DNA from: DATLXH01 sp035576005
Lineage (GTDB): Bacteria; Acidobacteriota; Thermoanaerobaculia; Gp7-AA8
Direction: 5' to 3'
DNA: 56,133 nucleotides
NCBI GenBank assembly: GCA_035576005.1
Contig: DATLXH010000143.1
Coordinates: 1 to 56,133, forward strand
In this document: positions 1 through 7,954 of the stretch, piece after piece
Position numbering within the stretch: the first letter of the stretch is position 1
Layout: every line of letters begins with the position of its first letter
Position numbers and translations under genes: made by a program
Notes under the pieces: generated by a model
What the model was told of the DNA's origin: nothing
Seen by the model: the letters and a program-made list of their open reading frames with translations, nothing else
Database searches by the model: none

Positions 1-141
1 TGGCTTGGATGCGAGGCGCACGGCGATTTTGCGACGAAGGCATAGTCGACACTATGTCGAGGAGCGAAATTGCTGTGCAACGAAGCAGACAGGCCGCTAT
101 CCGTCGTCTCGCGACAAAGGTCTGTGAGAAATGCGGGCTAG
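1..141 (+). repeat. 178-bp inverted-repeat element, copy A (left end outside window)
   Basis: Right-hand three quarters of a dispersed element also found at 32797-32974, 35457-35629, 45663-45949 and 54399-54576. It contains the core palindrome CATAGTCGACACTATG, ends in the terminal repeat GTCTGTGAGAAATGCGGG at 137, and is followed by CTAG (138-141), the target-type 4-mer also seen at other copies. About 40 bases of the left terminus lie outside the window. A short open frame through it is conserved between copies only because the repeat is conserved. No transposase is encoded, so it is MITE-like. Confidence 0.8.
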
Positions 142-406
142 GCCGTCGTCGCAAATCGCCGTGCGCTTCGCATTCGGGCCACTCCTCAGCCAATTGACGG
201 GCCGCGATCGTCGCCGTACGATGGGTTCATTCGATGAGGTCGTCTCGCCGGGGAAGTGTGTCGCTGCCGCTCGTTTCGGCACTCGCGGCCACTGCTGCGT
301 GCAGTCAGGCATGGCTGACGTCGCGGGGTGCGGATGTCACTTCACTCGCTGACCACAAAGCTCGCCCCATCAGCGACTCGGAGCCGAACTGCGATCGCGA
401 GCGACC

Positions 407-3145
407 ATGACCACCGGTTTCGAAGCAGGCACCTCGATCTCGCATTACCGCATCCTCTCCCATCTCGGGTCTGGAGGGATGGGGGAAGTCTACCTCGCTG
501 CCGACCAGACCCTCGAGCGGCAGGTCGCGCTCAAAATCCTTCCTGCGGCGCTCGTCAACAATCCTGAAAGGCTGCGGCGCTTCGTTCAGGAGGCCAAGTC
601 CGCTTCCTCGCTGAATCATCCAAACATCGTAACGATCTACGAGATTGGAGTCGCGCAGAACGGAGACGCTCCCATCCACTTCATCGCAATGGAGGTGATC
701 AAAGGAAAGACACTTCGCGAGGCGATCTCCACCCGTCCGAACATCAACAAAGTACTCGAGCTCATCATTGAAGTCGCCGACGGACTGGCCAAGGCCCATG
801 CTGCCGGCATCGTCCATCGCGACCTGAAGCCCGAGAACATCATGGTGTCGGAAGAAGGTCACGCGAAGATCGTCGACTTCGGCCTTGCCAAGCTTCTTCC
901 GCAGACTCTGGAGAGCGGCGAGAGCGGCGACAACGATAAGACCGCCGTGCTTCATACGTTGGAAGGCGTGATCATGGGGACTGCCGGCTACATGGCGCCC
1001 GAGCAGGTTGAAGGGCGGGCGATCGATCACCGATCCGATATCTTTTCCCTCGGTTGCGTCCTCTACGAGGTCGTCACCGGCGCCCGTTCGTTCAACGCGC
1101 CTTCGATGCTCGACACGCTGCATCAGATTCTCCACAGTGAGCCTCGGCCGATCGCGGAGCTTAACCCTGCTGCGCCGGCCGATCTTCAGCGGGTGACCGA
1201 GCGCTGCCTGGCCAAAGACGCTGACGAGCGGTTTCAATCCGTGAAGGAAGTGGCGATCGAGCTGCGGCGGATCGTGAGGGCTCCACAAATCAGGCCGGAG
1301 ATGGCGAAAGGCGTCAGCCAGATCACCAGGCTGTCACGGAAGCGGGGGATCTCGATCGTCGCTGCTGCCGTACTCGTAGTGAGTGCCCTGGCCTGGTTCT
1401 TCACTTCGCGCGACGAGAAAAACCCTGGCCTCGCGAATCCCTCCTCCTACCGCTTTACCCCCCTCGAGACCACGTCCGGGTACGAGGGATTTCCGGCATG
1501 GTCTCCGGACGGAAAGTCGATCGCTTATGTTGGCGAGGTCGATGGCATTCTTCAGCTCTTCACAAGAAACCTCGAGTCGTCGATGCGTACGCCGATAACC
1601 CGCCTCGCGCGCGATTGCCGCGAACCGTTCTGGGCGCCGGACCGATCGAGGATCTACTTTATTTCCCTCGCACAGGATCGTGACGGTCTCTGGTCGGTCG
1701 GCGCCGCGGGAGGTCCGCCTCAGCTCGTTCTTCCGAACGTCACCACAGCGGCGATCTCCCCGGATGGCAAGACGCTGGCGCTTCTACGCGAAGAGCAAGA
1801 CCGGGGAGAATTCCTTCGGACGCTTTGGTTCGCAAACGCCTCAGGAGCGAGTGCGAGCAAGTATGTCCACCCTGCCTTCGGCGAAAAATACATCTTGGCG
1901 GCAGCACTTCGCTTCGCCCCGGATGGCTCGAAACTCGGCGCGTGGCTCCTCACTAGCGGAATCGAGACACCCGGCGAGTTCTGGGAGATCTCACTGCCGG
2001 ACATGAAACCGGCTCGACGGCTTCACTCCCTCTCGGATCTTTCAGGGGTGCACCCTTTCAGCTGGATGGCGGATAGCCGGCACATCATCTTCGGCGCATA
2101 CCAGGCTCGCATTCCAGGCTTCCATCTCTGGATGGCGGATACCGCGACCGATCGGCTCTGGCCGATCACGGCCACGCCGGGCAACGAGTACTATCCGGCC
2201 GTTTCACCCGACGGGAAGCGAATCATTTTCAACACGGAGGACTCGGATTTCGATCTCGTCGAGATCCAGCTCGATGGTTCTCCGATGCGTAGCGTTCTGG
2301 CAACGTCACGCCGCGAACGATTTCCGGTCTGGTCGCCTGATGGAGCGCAGCATGCGTTCGTCACGAATCGAAGCGGGATGGAAGAGATCTGGCTCCGCAG
2401 CGCCAGCGGTGCCTGGGAGCGACCGGTCGCGACCGCGAAAGACTTTCCGGATCAATCCACAGTATTTCTCATTGCCAGCCCCGCCTTTTCTCCAGATGGC
2501 CAGCGGATCGCCTACCAACGAAACCAAGGAAACACCAGAATCTGGATCTCGAACATTGCTGGCGGTCCTCCCGTGCCTCTGAATCGGAGGTCGGATGTCT
2601 TCGAGGATCATCCGACGTGGTCGCCGGACGGAAACTGGATCGCCTTCACCAGTCAGGCCGATCAGAAGAGCAGGCGATACGTTCTGCGGAAAGTCCGCCT
2701 CGGCGTGGACGAACCACCGGTCCTGCTGCAAGAAGGGATTCTCGCGATTGGCGGCACGAAGTGGTCGCCGACCGGTGAGTGGATTACCTGTGAGACGGTC
2801 GACGGGGTTCTTCTGGTGTCACCCGAGGGCGGCCAGAGCCGTGTGATCAGTGAAGAATCGTGGTTCGCTCATGAATGGTCGAAAGATGGCAAGACCATCT
2901 ATGCTGTCCGGTCGGACGAGGCACTTCATCTCATTCTCGCGAAGGTCGACGTGGCCACGGGGGAAGAGACGGTTCTGGCCGACCTCGGTCCGTCACCGCC
3001 GGCAGACAATCCACTGCTCGGACTGAGTCTCGCCGCCGACGGCAAGAGCCTGCTCACTTCCGTGCCGCGCCTCCGCGGCGATCTGTGGCTGTTCGAAGGC
3101 TTCGAAACTCCGAAACCTTTCGCCAGCTGGTTTTCGAAAAAGTGA
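407..3145 (+). CDS. Membrane Ser/Thr protein kinase with C-terminal TolB/PD40 propeller
   Basis: Hanks-type kinase domain at about residues 14-290: glycine loop GSGGMGEVY (21-29), invariant Lys43 in VALKIL, catalytic HRDLKPEN (from His137), DFG (157-159) and a GYMAPEQ activation-loop end. All catalytic residues are present, so it should be active. One hydrophobic span (about 314-334) follows, then roughly 570 residues with repeated WSPDG-type blades typical of PD40/TolB beta-propellers. Predicted topology is cytoplasmic kinase and periplasmic propeller, which would act as a sensor; the ligand is unknown. The ATG has no clear Shine-Dalgarno, but the kinase fold starts just after it. This architecture is common in Acidobacteriota. 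Related genes lie at 5141 and 10417. Confidence 0.93.
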   Translation: MTTGFEAGTSISHYRILSHLGSGGMGEVYLAADQTLERQVALKILPAALVNNPERLRRFVQEAKSASSLNHPNIVTIYEIGVAQNGDAPIHFIAMEVIKGKTLREAISTRPNINKVLELIIEVADGLAKAHAAGIVHRDLKPENIMVSEEGHAKIVDFGLAKLLPQTLESGESGDNDKTAVLHTLEGVIMGTAGYMAPEQVEGRAIDHRSDIFSLGCVLYEVVTGARSFNAPSMLDTLHQILHSEPRPIAELNPAAPADLQRVTERCLAKDADERFQSVKEVAIELRRIVRAPQIRPEMAKGVSQITRLSRKRGISIVAAAVLVVSALAWFFTSRDEKNPGLANPSSYRFTPLETTSGYEGFPAWSPDGKSIAYVGEVDGILQLFTRNLESSMRTPITRLARDCREPFWAPDRSRIYFISLAQDRDGLWSVGAAGGPPQLVLPNVTTAAISPDGKTLALLREEQDRGEFLRTLWFANASGASASKYVHPAFGEKYILAAALRFAPDGSKLGAWLLTSGIETPGEFWEISLPDMKPARRLHSLSDLSGVHPFSWMADSRHIIFGAYQARIPGFHLWMADTATDRLWPITATPGNEYYPAVSPDGKRIIFNTEDSDFDLVEIQLDGSPMRSVLATSRRERFPVWSPDGAQHAFVTNRSGMEEIWLRSASGAWERPVATAKDFPDQSTVFLIASPAFSPDGQRIAYQRNQGNTRIWISNIAGGPPVPLNRRSDVFEDHPTWSPDGNWIAFTSQADQKSRRYVLRKVRLGVDEPPVLLQEGILAIGGTKWSPTGEWITCETVDGVLLVSPEGGQSRVISEESWFAHEWSKDGKTIYAVRSDEALHLILAKVDVATGEETVLADLGPSPPADNPLLGLSLAADGKSLLTSVPRLRGDLWLFEGFETPKPFASWFSKK

Positions 3146-3166
3146 CGCGGTTTTCCACGCAGTCCC

Positions 3167-3195
3167 TTGACTTTCTCGAGGCTCTGGCCTAAGGT
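3167..3195 (+). promoter_or_regulatory. Possible sigma70-type promoter
   Basis: TTGACT (3167-3172), a 17-base spacer and TAAGGT (3190-3195), about 42 bases before the ATG of the small exported protein gene and just after the upstream kinase stop. The -35 is good and the -10 is weak. Confidence 0.3.
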
Positions 3196-3236
3196 TATTC
3201 TTACCAATCCAAACAATTTGCAGCCGGAGCACTGAC

Positions 3237-3764
3237 ATGCGAAAGAACTTGTGTCTCTTCATTGTCGTCACTGTCATCTGCGCGCTCGGCGCATCCGATC
3301 TGTACGCATGCGGGGACAAATATCTCAGTATCGGTCGAGGAAGCCGGTTTCAGCGAGGGTATGTCTCGCTGCATCCTGTCTCGATTGCGGTGCTCAGGTC
3401 GAATGTGACGGGGCGAAAGGACTTTCTTTCACGCCTCAAAGTCGCCGGACACCACCTGGACGTGGCGGATGATTCTGCCAAACTGGAAGCGATGCTGAAG
3501 AAGGGCAAATACGAGCTCGTTCTCGCGGACTATGAAGACGCGGCGCGCGTTTATAAAGCTCTCGACTCGCTGCCATCCAAGCCCTTGTTCCTCCCGGTTG
3601 TCGACGCCACATCGAGCCTGAGCCAGATTGCGAAGAAGGAACACGGCTGCATGCTCAACGCAGGGTCGACGAAAAAACAGAAGAGTTTTCTGGCGGTCCT
3701 GGACGAGGCGGTCGACGCGAAGTTGAAGACCAGGCCCCATGTCTGCGACATCGCTGGAAAGTGA
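3237..3764 (+). CDS. Exported receiver-like (REC fold) protein of unknown function
   Basis: 175 residues. An N-terminal signal peptide (hydrophobic about 5-20) is followed by a CGDK segment and a stretch that reads like a response-regulator receiver: strand SIAVLRSN, a helix, strand HLDVADD, a helix, strand YELVLADYED with Asp98 at the place of the phospho-acceptor, then strand PLFLPVV. No output domain follows. An exported receiver-like fold would not be reached by a cytoplasmic histidine kinase, so a non-canonical role is likely. Its 3' end overlaps the outer-membrane barrel gene by 26 bases in another frame, suggesting co-translation. The family is not recognised by name; the fold assignment is an inference from the secondary-structure pattern. 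Confidence 0.7.
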   Translation: MRKNLCLFIVVTVICALGASDLYACGDKYLSIGRGSRFQRGYVSLHPVSIAVLRSNVTGRKDFLSRLKVAGHHLDVADDSAKLEAMLKKGKYELVLADYEDAARVYKALDSLPSKPLFLPVVDATSSLSQIAKKEHGCMLNAGSTKKQKSFLAVLDEAVDAKLKTRPHVCDIAGK

Positions 3765-4722
3765 GTCTCGTCTGAACTCTCCAAAAGCATTCTTCGCTTC
3801 AATGCTGTTTCTGGGAGCGGCCACTGGATTCGCGCAGGCCTGGACTCCACCCGCGGGCCAGGGTACGACCTGGCTCTCCGCGCAGACGCTTCATACTGAC
3901 GCGCATCTGTCGTTCAGAGGCGCGAGAAATCCCAACGTCGACGTGCGAGCGAACACCGCCACGTTGGGAGTCGACTACGGGTTGACTGACCGGCTTGCGC
4001 TGAGCTTGAGCGCCCCATACGTAAGTTCTCGTCTCAAAGCAGGCACACCGCACGTCGGCTCGAGTATCGATGACTACCAGACGCACGGAACTCTTTCTGA
4101 CCTGCGAGTCGAGCTACGATACAAAGTTCTCGATTCAGCGGTCGTATTCACTCCGACAGTCGCTGCCATCAGGCCGCTGCGCAACTACCCAACGCTCGGC
4201 CATTCAGCGGCAGGCCGGGGACTCAATGAGTACTCCGCTGGCTTCGAGATTGGCCACAACGCGGTCACGATCAGTCCCTCCCTGTTCTTCAGCGGGGGGT
4301 ACACCTACAGTTACGTCGAGCGGATCTCCGATGATGTGACCGTCGATCGCAGCAATGCCAATCTCCAGGTCGCCTACTTTGTGACCCCCCGGCTTTCCCT
4401 TCGCACCACGGCCATGTGGCAGGAAACTCACGGTGGACTCGATTTCCCACTTTCCCCGCAACACGCAGCGGAGCACAGCCAGGACCATGACGCGCTCGAG
4501 GGAGCGAACTTCTGGCGTGGCGCGGGCGCGATCGGCTTCGCCCTGACTCCGACCGTCGAACTGTTCGGATCATGGTCGACGCTCATCAAAGGCGTGAATA
4601 CCCACGCGTTTAGTTCCTGGGGCGCCGGAATTGCCTGGACCTTCGACCAGTCGAGGTTCCGCCGGCGTAGGCCCGCTTCCGTCGCATCGCTTCCGGATCT
4701 CGAACCTCAATCATCCAGGTAA
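3739..4722 (+). CDS. Outer-membrane beta-barrel protein
   Basis: 327 residues. Signal peptide ending near GFAQA, then alternating amphipathic strands with aromatic girdles (TATLGVDYGLTDRLALSLSAPYVSS, FRHRAG-free loops, SWGAGIAWTF near the end), the pattern of transporter-type barrels such as the MetA-pathway-of-phenol-degradation family. A His/Asp-rich loop at about 238-250 (HAAEHSQDHDALEG) could be a metal-binding extracellular loop. The start overlaps the preceding gene by 26 bases. An internal ATG at 3802 would leave a signal peptide without a positive n-region, so 3739 is preferred. Substrate unknown. Confidence 0.7.
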   Translation: MSATSLESESRLNSPKAFFASMLFLGAATGFAQAWTPPAGQGTTWLSAQTLHTDAHLSFRGARNPNVDVRANTATLGVDYGLTDRLALSLSAPYVSSRLKAGTPHVGSSIDDYQTHGTLSDLRVELRYKVLDSAVVFTPTVAAIRPLRNYPTLGHSAAGRGLNEYSAGFEIGHNAVTISPSLFFSGGYTYSYVERISDDVTVDRSNANLQVAYFVTPRLSLRTTAMWQETHGGLDFPLSPQHAAEHSQDHDALEGANFWRGAGAIGFALTPTVELFGSWSTLIKGVNTHAFSSWGAGIAWTFDQSRFRRRRPASVASLPDLEPQSSR

Positions 4723-4732
4723 CCGTCGACCC

Positions 4733-4800
4733 TCATTCCCCTGCTTCAGCGAGCCGGGCGATGAAAAGGTCGGAGAGGAACATCCGACGGGTCGCTTTGA
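4733..4800 (-). pseudogene. Remnant of a kinase-propeller C-terminus
   Basis: On the minus strand this stretch reads RRMFLSDLFIARLAEAGE then stop, closely matching the last residues of the intact kinase at 7955-10417 (RRFLSDLFIATSLK). At DNA level the block GATGAAAAGGTCGGAGAGGA is identical in both places. Upstream sequence in this frame carries stops and no kinase or propeller. It looks like the tail of a deleted paralogue. Confidence 0.6.
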
Positions 4801-5140
4801 CGGGGAGGAGGCTTCAGTTCCTGCCAGATACCGTAAGGCTATTGAAGCTGATGGCCTGGCGACGAAAAACTAACGCTTACAGAATGCGAGGTGGTTTGAT
4901 CCGCATACGCTGCTGAAGCTCTCCTGAAAGCGGACTGGACCCCGAAGGTGGACCGTTCCGACATGCCTGCAAAGACCAGGATCATCACGCGCATCTCATC
5001 CTGAAGATCACGGAGTGGGTATCGAGTGTCTGTCCTGCATTCGCAAAGGTCGTCAAGGTCCGACGCGGCGGCTCTCTGGATCTCAAACACGCGGCATCCG
5101 CCAGTCATCCTGCATAATATTGAAACTGGTCCGCACATCC
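4801..5140. other. Intergenic stretch before second kinase
   Basis: No convincing gene. It holds a partial copy of the GTGTCTGTCCTGCAT short repeat near 5025 and an AT-rich TAATATT (5115-5121) that could be a -10 region for the kinase gene whose TTG start is at 5141. Confidence 0.4.
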
Positions 5141-7483
5141 TTGCAGCTCACATCAGGTACGCGCCTTGGTCCCTACGAAATCGTCGCCCCCATCGGGGCG
5201 GGCGGGATGGGTGAAGTCTATCGTGCCAGGGACACCCGACTCGAGCGCCAGGTTGCAATCAAAGTTCTTCCCGAAGCTATGGCGTCGAGTCCCGACTTCC
5301 GTCAACGTTTCGAGAGAGAAGCGCGGACGATCTCATCGTTGAATCACCCTCATATCTGCACCCTTTACGATGTCGGGCAAGCAGCGATCGAGGGCTCGCC
5401 GTCGACATCGGAACGCTCGTATCTGGTGATGGAGTATCTTGAAGGAGAGACACTGGCCGACCGTCTCGACCGCGGTCCGCTGCCGCTGAAAGAGGTCCTC
5501 AAAATCGGCGCCCAACTTGCTGACGCTCTCGCACGCGCGCATCGCGCGGGCATCACGCACCGCGATCTCAAACCAGGAAACATCATGCTGACCAGGTCAG
5601 GCGCGAAGCTCCTCGACTTCGGTCTGGCTAAGATTGCCGCACCGAACATCTCTACGGAAGCCCTTACCGAAAAGCAAAAGCCCCTGACGGCTGAAGGAAC
5701 GATCCTCGGCACCTTCCAGTACATGGCGCCCGAGCAACTGGAGGGACTTGAAGCAGACGGGCGCACCGACATCTTCGCACTCGGTGTCGTGCTGTACGAG
5801 ATGACGACAGGTCGACGCGCCTTCGAGGGAAAGACGAGAACCTCGCTGATCGCATCGATCGTTGCTAGCGAGCCGATACCAATCAATGAGCTCCAGCCAC
5901 TCGCTCCGCAGCGACTCCAGCAGATCATCGCGAAGTGTCTCGAGAAAGATCCCGACAGGCGATGGCAGTCGTCGTATGACATCGCGGAGATCTTGAGCTG
6001 GATTGGAAGCGAGGCCGACTCTTCTCCCGATCAACGGGGAAAGTCCTGGACCGTTGCGTTCGCAGGCCTCGGCCTCCTGGCCGCACTTGCGCTCGGCGCG
6101 CTGGTGCGTTCATGGCTTCGCCCGACGGAAAACCTTCCGGCCGTCGTGGCCTCGATTCGGCTGCAAGGAGGAGTGGAGATCCTGCGGCCCGAGGGGAACG
6201 GCGCGGCTGTTGTGATCTCTCCCGACGGGAAATTCATCGTATTCACGGGTAAAAATCCCGCCGGCAAGGGTCAGCTTCTCTGGCTCCGTTCGACTGGGAG
6301 CCGCGAAGCGCGCCAGATCCAGGGAACGGATGCCGCGACGTATCCCTTCTGGTCTCATGACAGCAGATGGATCGCATTCTTTGCGAATGGAAAACTGAGG
6401 AAAGTCGCACTCGATGGCAGCCCGCCCCTGACGGTCTGCGAGGTTGCCTCGAGTCCACTCAGCGGCGATTGGGGCTCCGATGACACGATCCTCTTCTCTC
6501 CGGCTTCCGGAGCTCCGATCCACCGGGTAAGCGCTTATGGAGGCAAATCGGTAGCGATCACCACACTCGACGTAACCGCGGGAGAGACGACGCATCGCTG
6601 GGCGAGGTTCTTGCCGGACAACAAAGGCTTCCTGTACCTGGCCGGCTCACATGATGCTCCGGTGAACAGCGAGATCAACGCGATCTACGCAACACGGCTC
6701 GGCTCTCCGGATCGCAAGCTGATCCTTCGCACTCGATTTAATTTCGAGTACTCGGCCGGGCATCTTCTGTTCGTACGCGGCACTGCGCTCTTTACCCAGC
6801 GGTTCGATCCTTCAAGACTCGAGCTCCAGGGGGAACCACGTCAGCTTGTGAAGGAGATCGATGTGAGATCGGCTGCTTTCTTTGCCTCGCACAGCATGTC
6901 GGATCAGCGGGCACTCGTCTACGTGGCCGGAGCAAAGGAGCGACAGCAGGAGTTGGTGTCACTCGATGCCACGGGGAGAGAGCTCGCCAAAGTCCTGGAG
7001 CCGGGAAACTACGCGATGTGGGCGATCTCCCCAGACGGTCGAACAGTAGCTCTGTCGATCGACGATTCGTCAGTCGGCCTGGACATCTGGCTCCAGGATC
7101 TTGCTCGTGGCGGGCGTACGCGTCTGACGCTGGGCGGAACCGGGGGCGAGCCCATCTGGTCTCCGGACGGCACCCGGATCGCGTGGGAATCACCAGGGTA
7201 TAAGGTGAATGTAAAGCGAATCGAGGGCGACCCAACGGTGGAACTGCTCTGGAAATCTCCCACATGGGCCGGTCCGACCGCATGGTCTCCCGACGGCCGT
7301 CATATCGCCGTGTGGAGCTTCGATCCGAAAAAGACAGGTTGTGTACGATGCGTCGACTCTCGCGCTCGATGGCGATCGAAAACTGCTGCCCATCGTGAAT
7401 TCGACCGCCGAAGAGGTGCCCGGTGTTTTCTCGCCGGATGGCAAGTGGCTCACGTATGTATCGAACGAGTCAGGCCGGCATGA
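5141..7483 (+). CDS. Ser/Thr kinase with PD40 propeller, 5' part (frame broken near 7328)
   Basis: Kinase domain with glycine loop GAGGMGEVYRA, VAIKVL lysine, HRDLKPGN catalytic loop, DFGLAK and YMAPEQ, all intact. A transmembrane span follows (SWTVAFAGLGLLAALALGAL), then propeller blades. The open frame extends upstream to 5015, but family members begin with an LTSGTRLGPYEI-type sequence, so TTG at 5141 is the likely start. The frame runs out of homology at about 7328: the final residues after FDPKK are unlike propeller sequence, and the missing C-terminus continues in another frame (7341-7802). Removing one A from the A5 run at 7328-7332 restores FDPKRQVVYDASTL and one continuous protein of about 886 residues. 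Either a real frameshift or a base-calling error. Confidence 0.88.
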   Translation: MQLTSGTRLGPYEIVAPIGAGGMGEVYRARDTRLERQVAIKVLPEAMASSPDFRQRFEREARTISSLNHPHICTLYDVGQAAIEGSPSTSERSYLVMEYLEGETLADRLDRGPLPLKEVLKIGAQLADALARAHRAGITHRDLKPGNIMLTRSGAKLLDFGLAKIAAPNISTEALTEKQKPLTAEGTILGTFQYMAPEQLEGLEADGRTDIFALGVVLYEMTTGRRAFEGKTRTSLIASIVASEPIPINELQPLAPQRLQQIIAKCLEKDPDRRWQSSYDIAEILSWIGSEADSSPDQRGKSWTVAFAGLGLLAALALGALVRSWLRPTENLPAVVASIRLQGGVEILRPEGNGAAVVISPDGKFIVFTGKNPAGKGQLLWLRSTGSREARQIQGTDAATYPFWSHDSRWIAFFANGKLRKVALDGSPPLTVCEVASSPLSGDWGSDDTILFSPASGAPIHRVSAYGGKSVAITTLDVTAGETTHRWARFLPDNKGFLYLAGSHDAPVNSEINAIYATRLGSPDRKLILRTRFNFEYSAGHLLFVRGTALFTQRFDPSRLELQGEPRQLVKEIDVRSAAFFASHSMSDQRALVYVAGAKERQQELVSLDATGRELAKVLEPGNYAMWAISPDGRTVALSIDDSSVGLDIWLQDLARGGRTRLTLGGTGGEPIWSPDGTRIAWESPGYKVNVKRIEGDPTVELLWKSPTWAGPTAWSPDGRHIAVWSFDPKKTGCVRCVDSRARWRSKTAAHREFDRRRGARCFLAGWQVAHVCIERVRPA

Positions 7484-7802
7484 GCTTTATGCCATCTCCT
7501 TTCCCGATCTTCAACACCGTCAACAGATCTCGGTTGGAGGAGGGACCAATGCCATCTGGATAGCCCAGAACGAGATCTGGTACATGCAAGAGGACGCAAC
7601 ATGGGCTTCCGTCGATGTGCGGGAGCGTAATGGAACGCTCGAGGTGTCGCCGCACAAAGAACTGTTCCGGGATGCGCAGATCACGAAGATGGAGAGGCCG
7701 ACTCGCGGCGACGGAATCTTCGCCATGCGTATGGTCGGCGCGCCCGAACCGGTCGACACGATCTTTGTGAGCGACTGGCAGGCGTTGCGCGACGCGCCGT
7801 AG
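7341..7802 (+). CDS. 3' part of the frameshifted kinase-propeller gene
   Basis: Encodes the last propeller blades of the kinase at 5141: YDASTLALDGDRKLLPIV, GVFSPDGKWLTYVSNESG and the terminal strands ending SDWQALRDAP. It is in the +1 frame relative to the upstream segment and overlaps it. It has no independent ribosome-binding site or signal peptide. The apparent GTG at 7341 is simply an in-frame valine, so this is not a separate gene. Confidence 0.8.
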   Translation: MYDASTLALDGDRKLLPIVNSTAEEVPGVFSPDGKWLTYVSNESGRHELYAISFPDLQHRQQISVGGGTNAIWIAQNEIWYMQEDATWASVDVRERNGTLEVSPHKELFRDAQITKMERPTRGDGIFAMRMVGAPEPVDTIFVSDWQALRDAP

Positions 7803-7954
7803 CGGAGCGGATTAAAACAAAAGCGTTCGTGAGGCGGTAACGAAACTCCCGTGTAGCGCAGGCGTCCCCGCCCGCCTTTGCAGGTTGGAAGAGCAGCCGG
7901 TGGATGCCACACAAGGCAGGCGTGACGCCTGCGCGACACGAGGACCGAACTCCT
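7803..7954. repeat. GC-rich palindromic repeats between convergent kinase genes
   Basis: Contains GCAGGCGTCCCCGCCCGCC (about 7858-7876) and CAGGCGTGACGCCTGCGCGA (about 7917-7936), short inverted repeats of a kind scattered between genes here (compare 50996-51030). The kinase genes on either side converge on this region, so its hairpins may act as a bidirectional stop, although there is no T-tract. Confidence 0.45.

Noticed and set aside
9..197. Short conserved open frame (MRGARRFCDEGIVDTMSRSE...) that recurs in several places
   Set aside because: It is conserved only because the 178-bp repeat is; copies have different starts and ends, no ribosome-binding site, and run into unrelated flanks.
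5015..5140. N-terminal extension of the second kinase
   Set aside because: Contains a stretch of the intergenic GTGTCTGTCCT repeat and no family similarity; TTG at 5141 gives the expected start.
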